Source: Eubacterium sp.
GTDB taxonomy: Bacteria; Bacillota; Clostridia; Oscillospirales; Acutalibacteraceae
Reading direction: 5' to 3'
Assembly: GCA_029050995.1 (NCBI GenBank)
Contig: JAIDLO010000024.1
Location: forward strand, 1-13,052
DNA length: 13,052 bases
Part shown: in pieces, positions 1-6,689 of the stretch
Layout of the letters: each line of letters begins with the position of its first letter
Position numbering within the stretch: position 1 is the stretch's first letter
Made by a program: the position numbers and the translations under genes
The notes under the pieces: model-generated
Databases searched by the model: none
Told to the model about the DNA's origin: nothing
Seen by the model: only the letters and a program-made list of their open reading frames with translations

Positions 1-2
1 CT

Positions 3-1397
3 TTAGTTTTTGCAATAGGCACCTTTTCGTCTAAGCTGCTGACTGTTGTCCTTACCGCTTATTACACTCGTGTTATGGCAGACGGGGATTTCGGCGGCGC
101 TTCGTTGATACAGAATGCTGTTAATATCCTTGTTCCTATTGTAACACTTTCAGTTGACTCGGCTGCTCTCAGATTTGCTCTTGATAAATTCAGCAATAAA
201 AAAGGCGTATTTACAACAGGTGTTGCGATAGATATTCTGGGCTTCGGCGTTTTCTGCATTTTTGCGCCTGTTGTTTCAAAAATACAAATCAATGACTTTA
301 ATATGGGGCAGTATGCAACTGTTCTCTATCTTATGCTTCTCGGTTCATCCCTTCGTCAGCTTTGTCAGCAGTTCGTAAGAGGAATGGGAAATGTAAAGCT
401 CTATGCAGTGGACGGCGTTATCGCAACGGCAACATCAGCAGTGGCAACCTTTCTTTATCTTGGTGCGTTCAAATGGGGCATAAACGGATATATTCTTGCT
501 ATATTTACAAGTGATATCCTTTCTGTTGTGTTCCTGTTTGCAACATCAAAGCTGTGGCGTTATTTTGATATCGGAGAGCTTAGGAAATCTGCGTTTTATC
601 CGATGTTAAAGTATTCCGTTCCGCTTATTCCAACTGTTATTCTGTGGTGGATTATAAATACATCGGATCAGTATATGGTAACTTTTTTCAAAGGTGTTGC
701 TTTAAGCGGAATCTATACTGCAGCATATAAAATCCCGAATTTCGTTGTTATTTTCGCAGGTATATTTATAAATGCATGGCAGATTTCTGCTGTTGATGAA
801 TATAACAGCAGGGGAAACTCAAAATTCTTTTCCGAAGTATTTAATGTTTACAGCGGCTCGCTTTTTGTTGTAGGTGCAGTTCTTATAACACTTTCAAAAT
901 TTATAACCAGCATCTATCTTGGCAATGAATATTATGATTCATGGCATTATGAGCCTATTCTTATTATTGCAACAACATTTTCCTGCCTTGTTAATTTTTA
1001 TGCTTCTATATATATGGCAAAGAAGAAAAGTGTGCTTTCTTTGCTTACGGCAGGTGCGGGTGCAATTCTGAATATCGTTTTGAATTTTGTGTTTATTCCA
1101 ACGCTTGGCGCATATGGTGCTGCAATTGCAACAGCTATCTCCTTCGTTATTGTATTTATTATCAGAGCAAAAAATACAAAGCAGTTTGTTGATATCAAAA
1201 TTGATCATTCAAGTTTTACACCGTCTGCAATTCTTATGCTTGCTTCAACGATATTTATTATATTTGAAGTGCCTGATGAAAAGACAAGCCTTCTGGTTTC
1301 TTTTGCAATAACAATTCTGATTATAATTCTCAATTTCGGCTCAGTTATAGATATATTAAAACTTCTTTTTGATAAATTTGTGAAAAAAAGAGGATAA
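3..1397 (+). CDS. MOP-superfamily polysaccharide/lipid flippase (Wzx/PST type), 5'-truncated by the window edge
   Basis: The reading frame is open from the first bases of the window: residues LVFAIGTFSSKLLT and YYTRV precede the first in-window ATG at 75. That ATG is therefore internal and the true start lies upstream. The visible 464 residues contain about 14 hydrophobic segments, the full MOP-fold count, so probably only a short N-terminal stretch is missing. The opening pattern (GTF-SSKLL-Y-TRV) is typical of the first helix of Wzx/PST-type oligosaccharide exporters. Family members flip undecaprenyl-linked saccharides or related lipids across the cytoplasmic membrane. The C-terminus is basic (KKRG), consistent with a cytoplasmic tail. 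The next gene has its own promoter, so this closes a separate transcript; I see no clear terminator after the stop. No glycosyltransferase neighbours are visible, so the substrate cannot be inferred. A MurJ-like or stage V sporulation B-like role is a less likely alternative. Family assignment is firm, substrate unknown. Confidence 0.85.
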   Translation, partial: LVFAIGTFSSKLLTVVLTAYYTRVMADGDFGGASLIQNAVNILVPIVTLSVDSAALRFALDKFSNKKGVFTTGVAIDILGFGVFCIFAPVVSKIQINDFNMGQYATVLYLMLLGSSLRQLCQQFVRGMGNVKLYAVDGVIATATSAVATFLYLGAFKWGINGYILAIFTSDILSVVFLFATSKLWRYFDIGELRKSAFYPMLKYSVPLIPTVILWWIINTSDQYMVTFFKGVALSGIYTAAYKIPNFVVIFAGIFINAWQISAVDEYNSRGNSKFFSEVFNVYSGSLFVVGAVLITLSKFITSIYLGNEYYDSWHYEPILIIATTFSCLVNFYASIYMAKKKSVLSLLTAGAGAILNIVLNFVFIPTLGAYGAAIATAISFVIVFIIRAKNTKQFVDIKIDHSSFTPSAILMLASTIFIIFEVPDEKTSLLVSFAITILIIILNFGSVIDILKLLFDKFVKKRG

Positions 1398-1425
1398 TGT
1401 GCATAATATATTGTTATAGTTACTA

Positions 1426-1454
1426 TTGAAAACAAGCTCGATTTAGTGTATAAT
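1426..1454 (+). promoter_or_regulatory. Sigma-A-type promoter for glgP
   Basis: A -35 box TTGAAA (1426-1431) and a perfect -10 box TATAAT (1449-1454) are separated by exactly 17 bp. Transcription should start near 1461, giving a leader of about 50 nt before the ATG at 1512. The promoter sits in the 114-bp gap after the flippase stop codon and makes glgP the first gene of its own unit. I see no operator or CRE-like site in the gap that I would defend. Confidence 0.8.
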
Positions 1455-1498
1455 TAACAAAATAATGAATAAAATTACCATTTTAATATCATATTTTT

Positions 1499-1503
1499 GG
1501 AGG
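1499..1503 (+). promoter_or_regulatory. Ribosome binding site that fixes the glgP start
   Basis: GGAGG lies 8 nt before the ATG at 1512. A longer frame could begin with TTG at 1497, but that codon overlaps this Shine-Dalgarno sequence and would have none of its own. The ATG at 1512 is the supported start. Confidence 0.85.
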
Positions 1504-1511
1504 TATTGTAT

Positions 1512-4016
1512 ATGAATTCGCAAATTTCCGCCGCTCAGGCAAAGAAAATGATTAATGATAAATTAAGTCATTTCTTCGGTGTTGTTCCTGAAACGGCTTC
1601 CGTAGAGCAGTTTTATAAAGCTGTTGCTATGATTGTTCGTGATGAATTGGCTGCAATGAACAGCGATTTCCGTCACACGGCTGAAAAGCAGGATACAAAG
1701 AAAATTTATTATCTTTGTATGGAATTCCTTATGGGTCGTTCACTTAAAAATAATCTTTACAACCTTGGCTTAACAGATGTTTTTGAAAAGGCATTAAGCA
1801 GCTATGATATCAGCCTTGATGCGCTTTATGCGAAAGAGCCTGATGCAGGTCTTGGAAACGGCGGTCTTGGAAGACTTGCTGCCTGCTACCTTGATGGTCT
1901 TGCAACAAATGGATTTCAGTCTATGGGTTATTCTATTCGCTATGAAGCTGGTATCTTCAAGCAGAAGCTTGTAGACGGCTGGCAGACAGAGCTTCCGGAT
2001 TTCTGGCTTCCGGGCGGCGAGGTTTGGCTTGTGCCAAGAGAAGAAAGAGCTGTTGAAATCAACTTTGAAGGCTGGGTAGAAGACAGCTGGGACGGCGATT
2101 TTCATCATGTTATTATGCGTGACTGCAATACAGTTACTGCTGTTCCTTATGATATGTATGTTTCCGGTAAAGGACAGGGCGTTTCAAGGCTTCGTCTTTG
2201 GGCTTCCCGTAAGCCTGAGCTTGATATGAGCCTCTTCAATCAGGGTTCATTTATCAAGGCTATGGAGCAGTCTGCTATGGCAGAAGCAATTTCCAAAGTT
2301 CTTTATCCTGCTGATAATTCACCTGAGGGTAAATCCCTTCGTCTTCGTCAGCAGTATTTCCTTGTTTCAGCTTCAATTCAGGATATTATTCATCGTCATT
2401 TAACACAGTATGGTACTGTTGATAATCTTCCGGAAAAAATTGCAATCCATATCAACGATACGCATCCGACAATGGCAATTCCTGAGCTTATGAGAATTTT
2501 GCTTGATGAATGCGGCTATGATTGGGACAGCGCTTGGAATATTGTTACAAAAACAATTGCTTATACAAACCATACAGTTATGAAGGAAGCGCTTGAATGC
2601 TGGAGTGAAGAGCTTTACAGCAGACTTCTTCCTCGTATTTATCAGATTACAAAGGAAATTGATAATCGTTTCCGTGCTTATGTTTGGTCAACAACGCATG
2701 ATGCAGATAAGGTTGAAAGAATGGCTATCGTTTCCGGCGGTGTTGTTCGTATGGCAAATCTCTGCGTTGCAGGTTCTCATTCCGTAAACGGCGTTTCTGC
2801 TCTTCATTCAGAAATCCTTAAGGAAACTGTTTTCAATGATTTCTATACAATTACACCGGATAAGTTCAAGAATGTAACAAACGGTATTGCATTCAGAAGA
2901 TGGATTTGCCAGTCTAACCCTAAGCTTACTAAGTTTATAACAGAGCTTATCGGCGATCAGTTTATTACAAAGAGTGATGAGCTTCTTAAGCTTCGTGATT
3001 ATAAAGATGATAAGCAGGTGCTTGAAACTCTTTCCAAGATTAAATATGATAATAAAGTTCGTTTTGCTGAGCTTGTTAAAAAGAGAAACGGCATTGAAAT
3101 TGATCCGAACTCAATCTTTGATGTTCAGGTTAAAAGGCTTCATGAGTATAAGCGCCAGAGCTTGAATATTCTTAATATCATTGCTGAGTATCAGATGCTT
3201 AAAGCTAATCCAAGCATGCATTTTGAGCCGAAAACCTATATCTTCGCTTCAAAGGCAGCTCCTGGATACTTTATGGCTAAGAAAACAATTGAGCTTATTG
3301 ATTCTCTTTCAAAGCTTATCAATAATGATCCGGATATCAAGGGCAGAATCAAGGTTGTATTTATGGAAGAATACAATGTTAGCCTTGCTGAAACACTTAT
3401 GCCTGCCGCTGATTTCTCAGAGCAGATTTCTCTTGCAGGTACAGAAGCATCAGGTACAGGTAATATGAAGCTTATGCTTAATGGTGCTGTTACAATCGGT
3501 ACACTTGACGGTGCGAATGTTGAAATTGCAGAGGCTGTCGGCGATGACAATATCATTATCTTTGGTCTTAAAACACCTGAAGTTCAGCAGCTTCAGCGTG
3601 ATGGCTACTATCCAATGAGCTATATCAACAATAATCCTACATTAAAGAATGTTGTTGATTTCATCAATATGGGTGTAAATGGTAAAACCTTTACAGAGAT
3701 TTCTTCAAGCCTTATGAATGTAGATCCTTATATGGCTCTTGCTGATTTTGCTGATTATCAGAAGGCACAGGCATTTGCTTCTGAGGTTTATAAGGATAAG
3801 GAAAAATTCGCAAGAATGTCCCTTATGAACATCAGTGGTGCAGGCGTATTCAGCGCAGACCGTTCCATTATGGATTATGCAAATAATATCTGGCATACAA
3901 AGCCTGTTCAGTTTGAAGCAGAAAAGTCTGTTTCAAAGCCTATGGCTCCAAAGGCTGAAAAGAAAGCAGCAACAAAGAAAACAGCAGCAAAGAAAACTGC
4001 TAAAAAATCAAAATAA
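1512..4016 (+). CDS. glgP: Alpha-glucan (glycogen/maltodextrin) phosphorylase with Lys/Ala-rich C-terminal tail
   Basis: An 834-residue GT35 enzyme that phosphorolyses alpha-1,4-glucans to glucose-1-phosphate in the cytoplasm. Family signatures are in order: MEFLMGRSLKNNL (about 70-82), GLGNGGLGRLAACYLDGLAT (113-132), INDTHPTMAIPE (314-325), VKRLHEYKRQ (540-549), and the pyridoxal-phosphate site EASGTGNMK with the cofactor lysine at 653, followed by TIGTLDGANVE. No N-terminal phosphorylation-type regulatory segment like that of the animal enzyme is apparent. The usual family C-terminus (IWHTKPV) ends at about residue 799. Residues 801-834 form an extra linker plus a Lys/Ala/Thr tail (PKAEKKAATKKTAAKK, then TAKKSK) that the family does not normally carry. 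The gene has its own promoter and a GGAGG site. The GH13 gene begins 67 bp downstream, so the two probably form a glycogen/maltodextrin degradation pair. Function is sure; the choice between glycogen and maltodextrin as main substrate is not. Confidence 0.97.
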   Translation: MNSQISAAQAKKMINDKLSHFFGVVPETASVEQFYKAVAMIVRDELAAMNSDFRHTAEKQDTKKIYYLCMEFLMGRSLKNNLYNLGLTDVFEKALSSYDISLDALYAKEPDAGLGNGGLGRLAACYLDGLATNGFQSMGYSIRYEAGIFKQKLVDGWQTELPDFWLPGGEVWLVPREERAVEINFEGWVEDSWDGDFHHVIMRDCNTVTAVPYDMYVSGKGQGVSRLRLWASRKPELDMSLFNQGSFIKAMEQSAMAEAISKVLYPADNSPEGKSLRLRQQYFLVSASIQDIIHRHLTQYGTVDNLPEKIAIHINDTHPTMAIPELMRILLDECGYDWDSAWNIVTKTIAYTNHTVMKEALECWSEELYSRLLPRIYQITKEIDNRFRAYVWSTTHDADKVERMAIVSGGVVRMANLCVAGSHSVNGVSALHSEILKETVFNDFYTITPDKFKNVTNGIAFRRWICQSNPKLTKFITELIGDQFITKSDELLKLRDYKDDKQVLETLSKIKYDNKVRFAELVKKRNGIEIDPNSIFDVQVKRLHEYKRQSLNILNIIAEYQMLKANPSMHFEPKTYIFASKAAPGYFMAKKTIELIDSLSKLINNDPDIKGRIKVVFMEEYNVSLAETLMPAADFSEQISLAGTEASGTGNMKLMLNGAVTIGTLDGANVEIAEAVGDDNIIIFGLKTPEVQQLQRDGYYPMSYINNNPTLKNVVDFINMGVNGKTFTEISSSLMNVDPYMALADFADYQKAQAFASEVYKDKEKFARMSLMNISGAGVFSADRSIMDYANNIWHTKPVQFEAEKSVSKPMAPKAEKKAATKKTAAKKTAKKSK

Positions 4017-4030
4017 TTTAATTTGAAAAA

Positions 4031-4074
4031 AGGGCGAATGAATTAGGTAACACTTTTATATTCGCCCTGTTTTA
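4031..4074 (+). terminator. Hairpin with modest T-tract between glgP and the GH13 gene
   Basis: AGGGCGAAT (4031-4039) pairs perfectly with ATTCGCCCT (4060-4068) around a 20-nt loop and is followed by GTTTTATT. The long loop and interrupted T-run suggest a weak, partly read-through terminator. No convincing promoter lies between it and the next gene, so the GH13 gene probably depends on read-through. Confidence 0.6.
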
Positions 4075-4083
4075 TTAAGTGCT

Positions 4084-5934
4084 ATGAAAATATTTGATTC
4101 AAGAAAAACTGAATATAAATCCCTTGTTTCAGCGATTGCAACGGATGAGGATGTCAGACTCCGCATTATCGTTCCCCGTTCTATGGGGTGTACAGGTGCA
4201 AGCCTTGCCATATATAAAGACGGCGAAGAAACTGTTTATTACGGAATGTTCTGGGCTGGCATGTGCGGCGATGATAATGAATATTGGGAACTCCATTTTT
4301 CTGCAACAACGTCGGGGCTTTATTTCTATCATTTTGAAATTGATACGCCTTGGGGTAAATCGTTTATCAAAAATATCGGAAACGGATGCGGCGATTTCAA
4401 TATAGAGGGCAGCGAATTCCAGCAAACGGTTTATGATAAAGTGTTTAAAACGCCCGATTTTCTGAAAGGCGGAATCATTTATCAGATTTTCCCAGATAGG
4501 TTTTGTTGTAGCGGTAAAAAGAAAAATAATGTACCCGAAAGCAGAGTTATGCGCCAATGGGGCGATGAGCCGTTCTGGCACGAAAGCCAGATGAATGGTC
4601 TTTGGAATAATGATTATTTCGGCGGCGATTTAAAGGGGATAGAAGAAAAGCTTGATTATATCAAAGAGCTTGGCGTTTCCTGCATTTATCTGAATCCTAT
4701 TTTTGAGGCAAACTCAAATCATAGATATGATACTGCCGATTACGAAAGAATTGATCCTATGCTCGGCACAGAAAATGATTTGAAATCCCTTTGCAATAAG
4801 GCTGCGGAAAAAGGCATAAGCATTGTGCTGGACGGCGTTTTCAGCCATACAGGCTGTGATTCAAAGTATTTCAATCTTTATAGTAAGTATGACAGCGTTG
4901 GTGCTTATAACAGCAAGGAAAGCCCATATTTTGAGTGGTATAAGTTTACCGATTATCCGAATGAATATCATAGCTGGTGGGGTATTAAGCTTCTTCCCGA
5001 AATTATAGAGGAAAACGAAAGCTATCGTGAGTTTATCTGCGGAGAAAACGGTGTTTTAAGAAAATGGCTTCGCTGCGGAATCAGCGGCTGGCGTCTTGAT
5101 GTTGCGGATGAATTGCCCGATATATTCCTTGATGATTTGCGAAAAGCCGTAAAGACTGAAAATGAAGATGCAATCATTATCGGCGAGGTATGGGAGGATG
5201 CAACAAATAAGTTTGCCTACGGCGAAAGAAGGCGATATTTGCTTGGCGAACAGCTTGATAGTGTTATGAATTATCCTTTTGCCGATGCCGTGCTGAATTT
5301 TGTTAAGTACGGCGGAGCAGACAGCTTTTTCAATTCGGTTATGAGCATTGTTGAAAATTATCCGCCTTGCGTTGTAAATGTGCTTATGAATCATATCGGA
5401 ACGCACGATACAGAGCGTGCCATAACTCGCCTTGCCGGGGAAAACCCTGATGGCTACGGCAGGGATTGGCAGCATGAGCATAATATCCTTTCAGAGGAAA
5501 ACTATAAAAAGGGCATTTCTATGATGAAAATGGCAAGCCTTATTCAGTATACACTTCCCGGTGTGCCAAGCCTTTATTACGGCGATGAGGCAGGCTTGCA
5601 GGGTATGAAAGACCCGTTTAACCGAGGCTGCTTCCCTTGGGATAATATCAATGAGAATCTTCATAAATGGTATAAAAGATTGGGCGAAATCAGAAACGGC
5701 TGTAAAGCGTTTGTTGACGGAAGCTTTGAGCCTGTGTTCAGCGGATATAATGTAATTGCCTATAAGCGTGTTGCTGCCGATAATCAGGTGCTTGTTGCCG
5801 TTAATAACTCATCAGAAATGTTTGATGTTTATGTCGGCACGGAATGGGATAATTCCTATAATCTCTTTGCGCCTGTTTCAAAGGACGGCTATATCCGCCT
5901 TTCTCCGAATGAATTTACGCTTTTAACAAAATAG
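4084..5934 (+). CDS. Cytoplasmic GH13 alpha-amylase-family enzyme (neopullulanase/amylopullulanase-like)
   Basis: A 616-residue alpha-glucan hydrolase without signal peptide or membrane segment, so likely intracellular. An N-terminal beta-sandwich (about 1-115) precedes a TIM barrel (about 128-510) and a C-terminal beta domain (about 540-616). GH13 regions are visible: GIIYQIFPDRF (130-140), region I DGVFSH (250-255), region II GWRLDVADE with nucleophile Asp339, region III GEVWED with acid/base Glu368, and region IV GTHDTE with Asp442. The DVADELPDIF context and domain order resemble clostridial neopullulanase/amylopullulanase-type enzymes (GH13_39-like); the subfamily is inference. It probably trims branched or short alpha-glucans alongside the phosphorylase. 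The ATG at 4084 has only a weak AAG-type Shine-Dalgarno sequence. No other standard start is available between it and the in-frame stop at 4048, and the N-terminal residues fit the family. Exact substrate (alpha-1,4 versus alpha-1,6, cyclic or linear) is open. Confidence 0.93.
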   Translation: MKIFDSRKTEYKSLVSAIATDEDVRLRIIVPRSMGCTGASLAIYKDGEETVYYGMFWAGMCGDDNEYWELHFSATTSGLYFYHFEIDTPWGKSFIKNIGNGCGDFNIEGSEFQQTVYDKVFKTPDFLKGGIIYQIFPDRFCCSGKKKNNVPESRVMRQWGDEPFWHESQMNGLWNNDYFGGDLKGIEEKLDYIKELGVSCIYLNPIFEANSNHRYDTADYERIDPMLGTENDLKSLCNKAAEKGISIVLDGVFSHTGCDSKYFNLYSKYDSVGAYNSKESPYFEWYKFTDYPNEYHSWWGIKLLPEIIEENESYREFICGENGVLRKWLRCGISGWRLDVADELPDIFLDDLRKAVKTENEDAIIIGEVWEDATNKFAYGERRRYLLGEQLDSVMNYPFADAVLNFVKYGGADSFFNSVMSIVENYPPCVVNVLMNHIGTHDTERAITRLAGENPDGYGRDWQHEHNILSEENYKKGISMMKMASLIQYTLPGVPSLYYGDEAGLQGMKDPFNRGCFPWDNINENLHKWYKRLGEIRNGCKAFVDGSFEPVFSGYNVIAYKRVAADNQVLVAVNNSSEMFDVYVGTEWDNSYNLFAPVSKDGYIRLSPNEFTLLTK

Positions 5935-5940
5935 TAACAA

Positions 5941-5969
5941 AACCGAAGGCTATTGTCCTTCGGTTTTTT
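5941..5969 (+). terminator. Intrinsic terminator after the GH13 gene
   Basis: AACCGAAGG (5941-5949) pairs with CCTTCGGTT (5957-5965) around a 7-nt loop and runs into TTTTTT (5964-5969). It starts 7 bp after the stop codon. This is a compact canonical Rho-independent terminator that closes the glgP-GH13 unit. Confidence 0.92.
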
Positions 5970-5981
5970 CTATGCTATAAT
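5953..5981 (+). promoter_or_regulatory. Extended -10 promoter embedded in the preceding terminator
   Basis: A perfect TATAAT (5976-5981) preceded by TGC gives an extended -10 element. The best -35 match, TTGTCC (5953-5958), lies 17 bp upstream, inside the loop and 3' arm of the terminator. Predicted start is near 5988, so the leader to the ATG at 6003 is only about 15 nt, barely containing the GAGGG site (5991-5995). Confidence 0.75.
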
Positions 5982-6002
5982 GAACAAAAAGAGGGTGTTT
6001 TT

Positions 6003-6488
6003 ATGACAGAAAAATTTGTTTTGCGTGAGCATTTCATACCTGACGGCATTCTGCACGATCAGGATTTATATGAAGTAAAATTAGAAAATAATGTATTAAC
6101 GCTTAGCTTTGAAGTGCATTGCTTTTCGGATCATAGTGCAAGTTTTGTTGAAAAATATAAGGATTTTACAAAATGCCATATCAAATGCAAACTTTCGGAT
6201 GAACAGTATTGCGAATCTGAGGTTGAATTGCGTACATGTATAAACAAAAAGAAGCAATATATAACACAGATTGTTCCGATTGAAGAGTTTGTTGATTTGG
6301 CTAACAAAGAGATTTTGCGAAGAAGAAAAAAAGATTTTTATCCCGGAGAGTATATTGGTACAGGTGTAGGGGCAAATTTTGGGATGGTACACATTGAATT
6401 GTTTTTTGATCTCAAATATAAGAGAAAGGAATATGATGGGTGTACTTTAAATTTGCACACCGAAGAAATTGAATTTATTTGGGAATAG
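6003..6488 (+). CDS. Hypothetical protein, 161 residues, unrecognised
   Basis: I do not recognise this family. The start is supported by GAGGG seven nt upstream and a good promoter, and the gene is closed by its own terminator, so it is a real single-gene unit. There is no signal peptide or membrane segment. Six cysteines (40, 58, 62, 70, 79, 147) are not arranged as a classic zinc ribbon. The sequence alternates hydrophobic and charged residues, suggesting mostly beta strands, with a basic helix-like stretch near 95-110 (LANKEILRRRKKD). The N-terminal HDQDLYEVKLENNVLTLSF and the C-terminal EEIEFIWE resemble small beta-rich families with an 'HD, then E-x-L-x-L-x-F' pattern, some of which are immunity-type proteins; that is a weak impression, not an assignment. 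It uses more TTA/TTG leucine codons than its neighbours, consistent with accessory or acquired status. Confidence 0.8.
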   Translation: MTEKFVLREHFIPDGILHDQDLYEVKLENNVLTLSFEVHCFSDHSASFVEKYKDFTKCHIKCKLSDEQYCESEVELRTCINKKKQYITQIVPIEEFVDLANKEILRRRKKDFYPGEYIGTGVGANFGMVHIELFFDLKYKRKEYDGCTLNLHTEEIEFIWE

Positions 6489-6491
6489 CGT

Positions 6492-6518
6492 AGGGCAGGG
6501 GTTTACTCCTGCCTTTTT
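6492..6518 (+). terminator. Intrinsic terminator after the 161-residue protein
   Basis: GGCAGG (6494-6499) pairs with CCTGCC (6508-6513), extended outward by a GU and an AU pair, followed by TTTTT (6514-6518). It begins 4 bp after the stop codon. The arms resemble those of the hairpin after aspS. Confidence 0.85.
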
Positions 6519-6584
6519 CTGCTTTTATGATAGTTTTTATAGGTTTTTTCTTGAAAAGAAACGGAATTTTTTGCATATTTTATA

Positions 6585-6613
6585 TATACAATTTAAAATT
6601 AATATGCTATACT
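6585..6613 (+). promoter_or_regulatory. Probable promoter for aspS-gatCAB
   Basis: TATACT (6608-6613) preceded by TGC forms an extended -10 element. A partial -35 match, TATACA (6585-6590), is 17 bp upstream and the preceding DNA is very AT-rich. An overlapping alternative is TTGCAT (6571-6576), 17 bp, TAAAAT (6594-6599). Either gives a leader of roughly 70-85 nt before the aspS ATG at 6690, where AAAGGA (6674-6679) is the ribosome binding site. The leader is too short for a T-box riboswitch and contains no T-box sequence. Confidence 0.65.
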
Positions 6614-6689
6614 ATTACGGAAATTATAGTGGAAAGTTGTATTTACTTGTATATTCACTTAGAATTTTCTTTGAAAGGAAATAGATTTT

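Noticed and set aside
75..1397. Flippase starting at the ATG at 75
   Set aside because: The frame is open to the window edge and the upstream residues form the conserved first transmembrane helix of the family, so this ATG is internal.
1470..1490. AT-only inverted repeat (TAAAAT/ATTTTA) in the glgP leader
   Set aside because: Six AT pairs would be unstable and are expected by chance in such AT-rich DNA.
1497..1511. Upstream TTG start for glgP
   Set aside because: The codon overlaps the GGAGG ribosome binding site used by the ATG at 1512.
3948..4013. Lys/Ala tail of GlgP as a frameshift artefact
   Set aside because: The frame runs without a break from the conserved C-terminus into the tail, the linker is ordinary coding sequence, and a stop and hairpin follow directly; an alternative frame offers no better family C-terminus.
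4129..4581. 150-residue minus-strand frame within the GH13 gene
   Set aside because: It lies wholly opposite a gene with intact catalytic motifs, has no promoter or ribosome binding site of note, and matches no family.
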